This document shows, piece by piece, positions 1 to 9,200 of a DNA stretch of 64,000 nucleotides (position 1 is the stretch's first letter; the number at the start of each line of letters is the position of its first letter). This stretch comes from Persicitalea jodogahamensis (GTDB lineage: Bacteria > Bacteroidota > Bacteroidia > Cytophagales > Spirosomataceae): the NCBI RefSeq assembly GCF_014651615.1, contig NZ_BMXF01000001.1:434001-498000 (forward strand). Reading direction: 5' to 3'. The translations under genes were made by a program, and so were the position numbers. The notes beneath the pieces were generated by a model, which did no database searches, was not told the origin of the DNA, and saw nothing but the letters and a program-made list of their open reading frames with translations.

Positions 1-536
1 TCCTCCATCGTTTCAAACCAACCTTCATTGAATTGCTGACGACGGCAGGCCTCGTCCAACTCGACGACGATATAAGGCTCTTCGGTATGAAAATCCGCCG
101 GAGGATCGTTGAAAGCCAGGTGGCCGTTTTCGCCGATACCGACCTGGGCGAAGTCGATCTGGTGGGCGGCAATAAGGTCGCCCAGTCGGGCGCATTCCTG
201 CGCTGGGTCAGCAGCCTCGCCGTCGATGAGGTAATAGGCTTTCAGCGCGGGTACTTTGTCAATAAAACGTTCTTTCAAGTACTTCCGAAAACTGGCCGGG
301 GCCGTAATGGGTAAACCGATGTATTCGTCGAGATGAAACATCACGACCTTGCTCCAGTCGATGTCGTCGTGCGTAAGCAGCCGTTGCAGGGTTTCGAACT
401 GGCTCGTTCCTGTCGCCAGAATAACGTTGGCCTGCCCCTTTTCAGCAATGGCATTTTTAATGATCTCAGCGGCTTTGTCACCCGATTTGCGACCAAGTTC
501 TTTATTATCTTTCGAGATATCGGTATTGAATTTCAT
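1..536 (-). CDS. nagB: glucosamine-6-phosphate deaminase, C-terminus cut by window edge
   Basis: The frame reads from an ATG at 534-536 off the left edge, so 178 residues and part of a codon are visible. NagB converts glucosamine-6-phosphate to fructose-6-phosphate and ammonia in the cytoplasm, feeding amino sugars into glycolysis. The visible protein has the sugar-isomerase fold signatures [10 protein letters not shown] near residues 41-50, [10 protein letters not shown] in the active-site region and [13 protein letters not shown], all typical of the NagB/6-phosphogluconolactonase superfamily. DEYIGLP and GENGHLAFN favour NagB over 6-phosphogluconolactonase. A sugar permease gene ends 28 bases upstream on the same strand, suggesting one operon for amino-sugar uptake and use. 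The missing C-terminus is only a window effect. Confidence 0.88.
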   Translation of the reverse strand, partial: MKFNTDISKDNKELGRKSGDKAAEIIKNAIAEKGQANVILATGTSQFETLQRLLTHDDIDWSKVVMFHLDEYIGLPITAPASFRKYLKERFIDKVPALKAYYLIDGEAADPAQECARLGDLIAAHQIDFAQVGIGENGHLAFNDPPADFHTEEPYIVVELDEACRRQQFNEGWFETME

Positions 537-564
537 TTGAATTGACAAATCAGTTTTTAGTAAA

Positions 565-1881
565 TTATAAACTCCACCTTCTCACCAAATGCCCGTAAAA
601 GGCATAGTAAACCAAATAAGCGTAACAGGGAATGAGCACCCAATAGGCCTCCCGCAGGCTGTACAAATCGGCAAAGTACCCGTATAGCAGCGGTATCAGG
701 GCGTTTCCGCAAAGCCCCATGATCAGGATCGACGCCCCGAGCTTCGTGAAACGCCCCAGTTCATCCAGCGCCAGCGGCCAGATTCCGGCCCACACCAGCG
801 AGTTGGCCAGACCCAGCAGCACCACGAACCAAATCGAAATATCGGCGTCGTGGCCCATGAAGCCGACCCGACCGCTGGCGAAGATAACCATAAACGTAAA
901 GGCCATGCCCAGCAACGTGCAGATTCGCAAGGCGTTAACCTGACGGAGGAATTTGGGAATGAGTATGATCCCCAGAATGTAGCCGCAGATGGTCAGGAAA
1001 AGCGTGTAGGATGGAAACACCTTGGCTTCCAGCAGTCCGATGCCCATCGAGCCCGCGTATGCGATAATGGTATCGATGGCAATTACCTGCGTGCCGACGT
1101 GCAGGAAAATGGCCACGGCTCCGAGAATCAGGTGCGGGAATTTGAAAATGCTGTTTTTGCTGGCATTGGCCTGGGCAAGTTCGGGGCTTTCCTGCTCGGT
1201 GTTCAGTTCAGGCAGGGGTGAATAATACACCAGGATACCGAGGATGAAGAGAATCGTTCCGACCGTGGCGTATGGGACTATGACGCGCTGAATCAACTCA
1301 TCGAGCGCGGCATTGCGCTCAACGTCGCCCATCGTCGCCAGTTGCTTAAAGAGATCGGAGTCGGTAGGGCGCAGGATGACAGCCGCAAAAAGCAAGGGGG
1401 CCAGGATACCCGCCGCCTTGTTGCAGATACCCATGATGCTGATGCGCTGCGCCGCCCGCTCCTTCGGGCCGAGAATAGTGATGTAAGGATTAGCCGCTGT
1501 CTGTAAGATGGCCAGGCCAACGCCAATCATGAAGAGCCCCAATAGAAATACTTCGTAAGTGCGCGAATAAGCTGCCGGAACGAAGATAAAAGCGCCCAAA
1601 GCCATCGCCCAAAAACCCACCATCATGCCTTTCTTAAAGCCCGCTGCTTTGAGCAGGTAAGCGGCCGGAACCGACATGACGAAATACGAAATGTAAAAGG
1701 CAAAAGCGACCAGATAGGACTGGAAACTGGTTAGTTCACAGGCAATCTTGAAGTAAGGAATCAGAATGGCATTCACCCACGACACAAAGCCAAAGATGAA
1801 AAAAAGTACTCCGACAATCAGAATGGAAATAATAGTATCCCGCTTGCTAAGCGAACTGGCGTCAACGGTGGTTGAGGGCAT
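565..1881 (-). CDS. MFS sugar permease, FucP/NagP-like
   Basis: A 438-residue polytopic membrane protein with about 12 hydrophobic segments. The N-terminal part has [19 protein letters not shown], and the LQTAANPYI stretch near residues 125-133 is characteristic of the fucose/glucose/galactose:H+ symporter branch of the major facilitator superfamily. Family members import a monosaccharide with a proton across the inner membrane. The downstream nagB, 28 bases away, points to an amino sugar such as N-acetylglucosamine as substrate (NagP role), but that is context, not sequence proof. The ATG at 1881 is followed by a short polar N-terminus and then the first helix, so the start looks right. Confidence 0.85.
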   Translation of the reverse strand: MPSTTVDASSLSKRDTIISILIVGVLFFIFGFVSWVNAILIPYFKIACELTSFQSYLVAFAFYISYFVMSVPAAYLLKAAGFKKGMMVGFWAMALGAFIFVPAAYSRTYEVFLLGLFMIGVGLAILQTAANPYITILGPKERAAQRISIMGICNKAAGILAPLLFAAVILRPTDSDLFKQLATMGDVERNAALDELIQRVIVPYATVGTILFILGILVYYSPLPELNTEQESPELAQANASKNSIFKFPHLILGAVAIFLHVGTQVIAIDTIIAYAGSMGIGLLEAKVFPSYTLFLTICGYILGIILIPKFLRQVNALRICTLLGMAFTFMVIFASGRVGFMGHDADISIWFVVLLGLANSLVWAGIWPLALDELGRFTKLGASILIMGLCGNALIPLLYGYFADLYSLREAYWVLIPCYAYLVYYAFYGHLVRRWSL

Positions 1882-1980
1882 TTGTTGTTTAGGTGTTTAG
1901 TTGTGGAGTTGTTTAGGCTGACGCAAGCTCACAGCCGGGCAGCCGAGTTTGAACCTTCGTGCCTTTGACCGTTGACCCAA

Positions 1981-3333
1981 TCAAACCGTCGGTGCCCATC
2001 CCTTTTCGTAGTCCCGTTTCCAGAGCTTCATCGCCTCCTTGTTGTTTTTGATGTGGCCGTTGCTGGAATCAATTTCCAACGCGCCGCTGGTACGCTGGGC
2101 GATGTTGCCCAACTGGCACAGCAGGGTACTTTGGTGGCCGCCTACAATGTCGGATTTGAGCTCAGTGCCTTTGGTGATCCCGTCGTGGAAATTTTGGAAG
2201 TGAAAAGCGTCCAGGGCCTGGGAAGGATTCATTTTATTACGCGGATCGATCACCAGGTCGTTCTTGACATCCTTCACCAGCTTATTTTCCAGGTCATAAA
2301 TTTTGTACGAATTGCCGCTTTCGATCAGCAGCGAGCCCTTTTCCCCATAAAATATAACACCCACGCTTGAACCTTCCACCGAGCGACCATTACAGCTACG
2401 TCCCTCCCAGGTCATGGCGGTATTGTTCGGAAATTCCAGCGATATTACCTGGGTGTCGGGCGTTTGCCAGTCGTCGTTATACCGGTATCGTCCACCGGAT
2501 GAGGTCACCTGAGTAGGGTAGTCTACGCCCAGCCCCCAGCGCATGAGGTCCACCATGTGGGTGCCGTTGTTGAGCGCCTCGCCGGTTCCCCAGTTCCAGA
2601 ACCAGTGCCAATTATAGTGAATCAAGTTGTCCTGGTAAGGCTTACGTGGTGCGGGTCCCTGCCAGAGGTCGTAGTCGAGCCACTCGGGAACAGGTACCTG
2701 TTTGCCCGTGCCGATGGACGGGCGGTTGTTGGTATACCAGCCTTTGGCAAAATAAGGCCGACCGATGGTGCCGCCCTGTACTTCGGCGATACCCGCCGCC
2801 ACGTTGGGCCACGAGCGGCGCTGGTTGCCCATCTGAATTACGTTCTTGTACTTTTTAGCCACCTCAAGTAGCATTTCGCCCTCGTTGGGATTGTGACTAC
2901 ACGGTTTTTCGAGGTACACATGCTTGCCCGCCTTCGATGCCAGAATGGCCGCCGGAGCGTGCCAGTGATCCGGGGCGGCAATGACGAGCGCATCCATATC
3001 TTTATTTTCCAGTGCTTTACGGAAATCCGGTATCGCTTTGGGAGACTTTTTTGTTAAGTCGGCTACTGTCTGGATACACTTGTCGGCGGCGCGGGAGTCT
3101 ACGTCCGAGATGCTAACTACCTCGAAATTGGGCTGAATCGCAAAATTGGAAGCCAATGCCAGTCCCCGGCTATTCACACCCATTACCCCCAGAAGTACCC
3201 GTTCATTGGCCCCCAGGATTCGGGCGTAACTTTTGGGCGAGAAGCCGGGCAGGAGCCCGCCTAGTGACAGGGCAGCGGTTCCTGCCAGGGTACTTTTGAT
3301 AAAATCGCGGCGGGAATTGGGTGGTGTTTTCAT
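1981..3333 (-). CDS. Tat-exported Gfo/Idh/MocA family oxidoreductase
   Basis: A 450-residue protein beginning with a twin-arginine signal (SRRDFIKSTLAGTAALSLGG, residues 7-26), so it should be exported folded with its NAD(P) cofactor. A Rossmann region follows (LLGVMGVNSRGLALASNF). The lysine motif appears as YLEKPCSHN near residue 142, where EKP carries the family's catalytic Lys. Gfo/Idh/MocA enzymes oxidise or reduce sugar hydroxyls, and exported members act on glycosides, often at C3. The gene lies 99 bases upstream of the permease gene on the same strand, so it may belong to the amino-sugar cluster. The substrate cannot be read from the sequence. Confidence 0.86.
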   Translation of the reverse strand: MKTPPNSRRDFIKSTLAGTAALSLGGLLPGFSPKSYARILGANERVLLGVMGVNSRGLALASNFAIQPNFEVVSISDVDSRAADKCIQTVADLTKKSPKAIPDFRKALENKDMDALVIAAPDHWHAPAAILASKAGKHVYLEKPCSHNPNEGEMLLEVAKKYKNVIQMGNQRRSWPNVAAGIAEVQGGTIGRPYFAKGWYTNNRPSIGTGKQVPVPEWLDYDLWQGPAPRKPYQDNLIHYNWHWFWNWGTGEALNNGTHMVDLMRWGLGVDYPTQVTSSGGRYRYNDDWQTPDTQVISLEFPNNTAMTWEGRSCNGRSVEGSSVGVIFYGEKGSLLIESGNSYKIYDLENKLVKDVKNDLVIDPRNKMNPSQALDAFHFQNFHDGITKGTELKSDIVGGHQSTLLCQLGNIAQRTSGALEIDSSNGHIKNNKEAMKLWKRDYEKGWAPTV

Positions 3334-3396
3334 ACGTTAATGCGAATATTGGGTTGAAAATCGTGCAGACTCCGTTTTAGCCCGTCTTTTTTTTAA

Positions 3397-3404
3397 CAAA
3401 TGTA
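3397..3404 (-). promoter_or_regulatory. candidate -7 promoter box (TACATTTG) for the Gfo/Idh/MocA gene
   Basis: The minus strand reads TACATTTG, an exact match to the Bacteroidota -7 consensus TAnnTTTG, 63 bases before the ATG at 3333 in the gap shared with the divergent mce gene. No good -33 TTTG lies at the usual spacing; the nearest TTG is about 25 bases upstream. The call rests on one box only. Confidence 0.35.
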
Positions 3405-3421
3405 CTTCTTCCTTACAAGCC

Positions 3422-3859
3422 ATGCTCACCAATCTCGAACACATCGGCATCGCCGTCAAAGACCTTGCCGCTTCCGACGCGCTCTTCACGAAGCTTTTCA
3501 ACTCGCCGCCATACAAGCGCGAGGAAGTCGTTGGTGAAGGCGTAATGACATCTTTTTTTAGAATAAATCAAAGCAAAATCGAGCTGCTGGAAGCTACCCG
3601 CGAGGATAGCCCCATCGCCCGCTTTCTGGAAAAAAAAGGCGAGGGCATTCACCACATCGCCTTCGAGGTAGATGACATCGAAGCCGAGATGAAAAGACTG
3701 CAGGCCGAAGGTTTTACCCTTCTGAATGAAAAACCCAAACCCGGCGCGGACAACAAACTGGTCTGCTTCCTGCATCCGAAGGGGACGGGTGGGGTACTGG
3801 TGGAGCTTTGCCAGGAGATTGTCCCGAAGTCACAGGACGACAAAGAAAGAAGATTATGA
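3422..3859 (+). CDS. mce: methylmalonyl-CoA epimerase
   Basis: A 145-residue, full-length member of the vicinal-oxygen-chelate (glyoxalase) superfamily. Two VOC modules are seen: LEHIGIAVKDL at residues 5-15, with the first metal-ligand His, and GIHHIAFEVDDI near residue 75, with the second. The late VLVELCQ supplies the conserved Glu. The enzyme interconverts (2R)- and (2S)-methylmalonyl-CoA between propionyl-CoA carboxylation and methylmalonyl-CoA mutase, a cytosolic B12-linked pathway common in Bacteroidota. It is divergent from the oxidoreductase gene and convergent with tamL, so it is probably monocistronic. Confidence 0.92.
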   Translation: MLTNLEHIGIAVKDLAASDALFTKLFNSPPYKREEVVGEGVMTSFFRINQSKIELLEATREDSPIARFLEKKGEGIHHIAFEVDDIEAEMKRLQAEGFTLLNEKPKPGADNKLVCFLHPKGTGGVLVELCQEIVPKSQDDKERRL

Positions 3860-3890
3860 AACTATGGAAATAGCCAATCGCAGATGCGGC

Positions 3891-6245
3891 TCAGAAAGGA
3901 TACGCTACCGCAATATTCAGCACCAGATTTTCTTGCCGCCAAGATTTGTCGCGAAGATTGATTTGATCGAACACCCACGGGCTACGTGGCGTGGGTAAAA
4001 CCTGATACCAGGGCTTGCGGAAGGGAGTGGCAAGATCAAGGCGAAACACAAGAAACGAAAAATCGAGCCGCAGTCCCAAGCCGCCTCCTATGGCTACCTG
4101 TTTGTAGAAGTCTTTTGTGAATTGGCCATAGGGGTACTCTTCTATTTCATTATAGTTCCAGACATTGCCCGCATCGACGAATAACGCCCCATTGATGAGT
4201 TGGGAGAACTTGATCCTCAATTCGGTGTTGAGTTCCAGACGAATATCTCCGAATTGGCTGTTGCCAAAAACCGATCTCTCGGGAATACTGTTTCCCGGCC
4301 CCAAAGTACGGGATCGAAAAGCCCTGATCCCAGTAGTACCACCCGCAAAGTACTGTTTAAACTGCGGAAGTGCTAGTGAGTTCCCATAGGGGATACCCAA
4401 CCCACCAATGAATCGATTGGCCAGCCTGAGAGAGGGCGACAGGTCGCGGTAGTAGCGAACTTCACCATCGAAACGGGCGAATTGCTCGAAGACAATATCA
4501 AAAAATCTTCCATCATCGCCCCCGACAGTTTTGTCCAGCAAATTGGCAAAGTTACCAGCCAGATTGATTCCACCACTCAGGAAAATTTGATCACGGGCAA
4601 AAGGGCCGGGCGTTGGTTTATAAGAAATTGTGTATTGATTTTCCAGAATCAATTTGTCGTCAAGTACTTGAGTAACAAACCTATAAACATCCCTCGGACT
4701 TGTTTGGGGATTGAAAATAGTATCGACAAAAGCTTCACTTATGTTTCGGGGACGGATAAAGTTTATTCCGAAAGGTGTCAGTGTGTGTTCTACTTCTACA
4801 TTTTTTCGCCACGAATAACCGCCTGATGCCCTTAAAGAAGTCTGTGTGTAAAGTCCTCCCTGCGTTAGCGTTTCATACCCTGCCGTAAGTATGGTACGTG
4901 GTAAAGCCTGGTTGGTAGCCGGGTTGACGTGATAGAACGGAATAATAAACCGGGGGAAAGACAATTCGCCCTGAACATTAAAACGCAAAAAATTATTGAC
5001 ATCCCTATTGGTTTGCCCTTCTGGAATACCCCCAATCTGCCAATCTACCCCCACGTTGGAACTTAGTCTCAATAGTTCCGCTCCCCGGAAGGCGTTCTTG
5101 TTGCTCCACGATACGTCCACCTGCGTACCCGCCAGGTTGTTGGACTTGGTCAGGCCGCTCAGTTCTGTCCGCAACGATTTCTTTTTGGCGGGCGTCAGGT
5201 AGTAATAAGCATTGAGAATGGCAGAATCGGAGCGAGGCACTAGTTCGAAGCGGTTCTTGACGAACTTGAAATTGTTTAAGTTGATAAGCCGCGAGAGCGA
5301 CACGTCATGCAGCTCACTGTTGTAACGGCTGCCTTTGGTAAATCCAATAGCGTCGTCGAAAATGCGGGATCTGTAATTATCCTTCGGATCTACGATGTTC
5401 AGTCCGCGCCTCATCTTGGCCTGTGCGGGCATAGTGTCAGGCGAGAGGGCGTTGTAATCGGCATAGACATAAATGTCGCCGATGTAGTACTGCTTTAATG
5501 CCAATTGCGAAGTCGTAGGCTTTACTTTCAGGAAGATATTCACCGCATGGGTACCTTCAGTAGAATCGACTTCGGCGATCAGATAATCAGGATTAAAATA
5601 GTAATAGCCCTTTTCCTTAAGAAGTCGGTCGACCCGACTGCGTTCGCCTTCTATAACATCCAATCGATAAGGATCACCTTCCCGTAGTAAACTACCCCGT
5701 CCCGCCTCTTTTGTCAAAAGAAAGTCTTTATTGAACTGCTTGATAGTATCATCCACGGCGTAAACTACCGTATCAATATAGTAGCGGGGTTTCGCATAAG
5801 CCTTGTATTCGGCAGTAGCAGTAGGGCGCTTCTTGTTCTCGACAATTTCGCCGGTGACCGTGGAGCGGAAATACCCCTGATTTTGCATGTAGGCGGCCAG
5901 AATTTCGGCGTTGGCCGTCACCACACGCTGATTGGCCAGTACGGGCGGTTCCCCGAATTTTTTACGAAACCAATTGCGAAAGCCCTTTTCTTTGCGTGGC
6001 GTTCCGATCCAGTAGTATAGCCAAACCTTATAGGGAAAACCAAAGAGCGTAGCGTTGGGAGCCGGGCGCAGCATCCCCTCCAATTGGCTTTCGAGACCAC
6101 TTACCTGCTTCCTGGCTGCTGAGTCAGGAATTACCTCTACGCTGCCTCCCACATAAAGGCTCTCGCCAGCAGGCACGTACTTTGACACCGAGCAACCGCC
6201 CGCGGCCAAAGCCAATAAAATCAGTATAGTAAGCTTTGCTCTCAT
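3891..6245 (-). CDS. tamL: TamL: BamA/TamA-family outer-membrane lipoprotein
   Basis: A 784-residue Omp85-family protein with a lipoprotein signal (lipobox LAAGGC, Cys18), which marks the Bacteroidota TamL type; proteobacterial TamA is not lipidated. The N-terminal half carries POTRA-like segments (for example the KPRYYIDTVVY region). The C-terminal half is a 16-strand-type beta-barrel with the loop-6 motif as GGTTGIRAFRSRTLGPG, and the protein ends in an aromatic (AVAYPF). It works with TamB in building or lipid-supplying the outer membrane. Its ATG overlaps the tamB stop by 4 bases (6242-6245), so the two are translationally coupled. Confidence 0.88.
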   Translation of the reverse strand: MRAKLTILILLALAAGGCSVSKYVPAGESLYVGGSVEVIPDSAARKQVSGLESQLEGMLRPAPNATLFGFPYKVWLYYWIGTPRKEKGFRNWFRKKFGEPPVLANQRVVTANAEILAAYMQNQGYFRSTVTGEIVENKKRPTATAEYKAYAKPRYYIDTVVYAVDDTIKQFNKDFLLTKEAGRGSLLREGDPYRLDVIEGERSRVDRLLKEKGYYYFNPDYLIAEVDSTEGTHAVNIFLKVKPTTSQLALKQYYIGDIYVYADYNALSPDTMPAQAKMRRGLNIVDPKDNYRSRIFDDAIGFTKGSRYNSELHDVSLSRLINLNNFKFVKNRFELVPRSDSAILNAYYYLTPAKKKSLRTELSGLTKSNNLAGTQVDVSWSNKNAFRGAELLRLSSNVGVDWQIGGIPEGQTNRDVNNFLRFNVQGELSFPRFIIPFYHVNPATNQALPRTILTAGYETLTQGGLYTQTSLRASGGYSWRKNVEVEHTLTPFGINFIRPRNISEAFVDTIFNPQTSPRDVYRFVTQVLDDKLILENQYTISYKPTPGPFARDQIFLSGGINLAGNFANLLDKTVGGDDGRFFDIVFEQFARFDGEVRYYRDLSPSLRLANRFIGGLGIPYGNSLALPQFKQYFAGGTTGIRAFRSRTLGPGNSIPERSVFGNSQFGDIRLELNTELRIKFSQLINGALFVDAGNVWNYNEIEEYPYGQFTKDFYKQVAIGGGLGLRLDFSFLVFRLDLATPFRKPWYQVLPTPRSPWVFDQINLRDKSWRQENLVLNIAVAYPF

Positions 6246-9200
6246 TCTATGCTTAGATCTTTCTGGAATAACTCCCGGAACTTGTCATAGTCCAGGGTCA
6301 CAATGAAACTCACTCCGGTTTCAATGATGAAACCCTGCAATACCGCCTGGTACTGGTTCTTGCGGTAAGCCCGGACGAGGTACTTGCCATCCTTAGTGAG
6401 GGCATAATTCACAGCCACATTGTCGAAGACTTGATTGGTGGAAGAACCACCTGCCGCACCTCCGGTATTTTCCAATTCAAAATTTCGACCTACCGACACC
6501 GTCAGGCGATCATTCAAAAATTGTTTGCTTAAGCCCACATTCAGGTCAGTCCGGGCAGCACCGCCTTCAGCCTGGGAGTTAAGGTTGAAATTGACGTTCA
6601 CGCCCTTAATGAGGTCAGAAGCGAGCAGGTTCAACTGGTCAGTCAGCAACTGGCTTACGCTCTGCCGGGCAATGCCCTCGGCATTGAGGCCCGAGGAAGA
6701 ACTGCTGCCCGGCTGGTCGGTGAGGAATTTATTTAAAATTAAGAGGGCGAATACCTGCTTGTTCAATTCGGCGGGGTTGTTTCGTAAGTTCGACAAGCCG
6801 CTGTTTTGGTTGATGCTTTGGGCATCATCGCGATTCAGGGTACTTGAAGCCACGATGTCGAAAGAAACGTTCGGATTCAGGAGACTGCCGTTTATTTTCA
6901 ACTGCACATCCAACGGTGCTTTCTCCGAATCTTTGGCATTCCAGGTCGAGGGCGCCCCCAGCGCGGTCAGGTCAGCATTGACAGTATAGATAGCCGTGAT
7001 GTCCACTTCGGCGGCCATCGGGTCGCCCGTCCAGAGGATGGTGCTGCCCTTCTGAATGGTGAATTGCTTTTTAAGTACCTCGAATGTGAGGTCGTAGGAG
7101 CCTTCCGTCAGTTCGTAAAGGCCCAGCAGGTAAAGTTGACCGTTGGGTGCGATACCCGTATTAAGCTGGGCGTTGCCGCGTACCGTGATGTTGTCCCCGT
7201 TCAGTTCGTCAATCACGATCGTGAACTTTGAGTCGTCGTCGGCCTCGATGTTCAGCGAGAGTTCGGAGGCGAAGTCCACAGCCATGTTGGCGTCCATCTT
7301 CAAAGTATCAGACTGCGCCATGTTGGTCGAGTCGCTTTTATCCACGAACCTCACAATACCTTCGGCAGATTCGGCCCCGGCGGCATCATTGGGCATAATG
7401 ACCGTGATATCGCTGCCGCCTTTTACTTTGATGGTACCATCGATCACTGACTCGGAGCCTCTTCCTTTGACATTCAGCGCCATATCGATCACTCCTTTGC
7501 CATAGAAAAAGTCGTTGTCCTTACGGCTGGCATCCAGAACGGTGAAGTCACTAGCGTTGATTTTCAGGTTGTACCCCACATCAGGAATAGTGGCGATGGA
7601 TACATTGCCGTCCACGGTAAGCTTCTGATTCAGCGAATCCTGTACCGTAAAATTACTGAATACAATGTCCTGACCCCTGAAGTCGATCGTCTGTCCGTTG
7701 AAACGGTACCTTGCTCCGAGTTGCTTTACATCGAAAGCCACGCTGTCGAATTTCATCTGTCCGTTCAGCCGGGGGCTGTCGGTACTGCCTCGTACGGTAA
7801 GTTTGCCCGTCAATGCACCCTGGGCTCTTTCCAATTCCCCGAAGCTGAATGCCTGCAGCGTTTTGGCACTCAGACGATTCATATTTATATCAAAATTCAG
7901 CGCGTTGTCGCCTTCCAGGATATAGTCGCCCGTTAACGTCATGTCATTCAGGTCGCTGTTCAGTTTCATGTCCAGGGCGATGCGATCCGCACGCTCATTG
8001 GTAGCGTTGACTGTCAGATCACCCACCGGGATCTGGGTGACGGACAAGTCCTTTAGTACCAGATCCCCCGTGAACGAAGGTGTTTCCATGTAGTTTTTCA
8101 AGACAATTTCGCCATTCAGCTTGCCGTTAGCCAGGGTTGAATCCTGGGTGGCAAGGGCGATAAATTGCCCGATACCCAAACTGTCGAGTTTGATGCTCAG
8201 GGGGCCATTGGGTTCGCTGGTCAGCGAGTTGATATTCAGACTCTGTCCCCTGCGATTGATCCCGAAATCTTTGGCCAGTAGTCCGGCGTTTCCGTACTGT
8301 ACGTAGCCCGTCGCGTTGGCATCCCATGTTTTATAATCGAGTAGCAACTCGTCGCGCAGCGTGAATCGATACGAACTATCGGCGTAAGCCAGTCCGCCTG
8401 GCACTGTGTGTCGGGGATTGTTTACTGAGTCACGCACCATGAGGGTAAACAAGGCTTTGCTATCGGCCATCGTGCCATTTAGGGAGGCCTTCTGTACCCG
8501 AAAACTTGAAGTCTTGAGTTTGCCCACATTGCCCGCGAAAGTGGCTTCCTGCCCGTTGCCGGCCATCAGAAAATTAGTTTGCTCAACGCGCATGGTGTCG
8601 TATTCCACCAGCGGCATTGTCAGGGCCAACCTCATGGTGGTATCTTTCTGGCTGTCGATTTGCGCCGAGAAATTCACCCGATCCAGTTTGGTCAGGCCGG
8701 GGGCGAATTGCTGAATAAGCGGATGGTTGACGACCTGCGCATCCAGTTTCATGTCGTACGGCCCTTCGATGGGTTGGTAGGAAACGTCCGGCACGGTGAA
8801 GTACTTATTGATTTCGGTCAGAACCACATCGGCGAGCCGGGCATAGTCAAACGTCCCAGACAAATGGGCCTGCATGAAAGGCGCGTCCACGGTTGCTTCT
8901 TTGAGGTTCCCGTCTGCCGTTAGGCGCACGTCCACGCTGTCGAGTTTAACGGGCTCACCGTCGGTGGTTAATACGAAGTTCCGCACCGCGATCACACCCA
9001 AAGGATTGGACGGATCGGTGGAGGTGAGGTTCGCATCGATTTGGCCCTGCAAACTGAGTGCTTCCTCGTAAAGATTCAGGGCTTTAAGATTGATTTTGCG
9101 GATGTCGGCATTCGCGTCTACGGTTGGGTACTCCCCGTTCAGGTTGGCCTTTGCGGTGAGGTTGAGGTCAATGTTGCTGTCGGCGATATTGGCCGTGAAA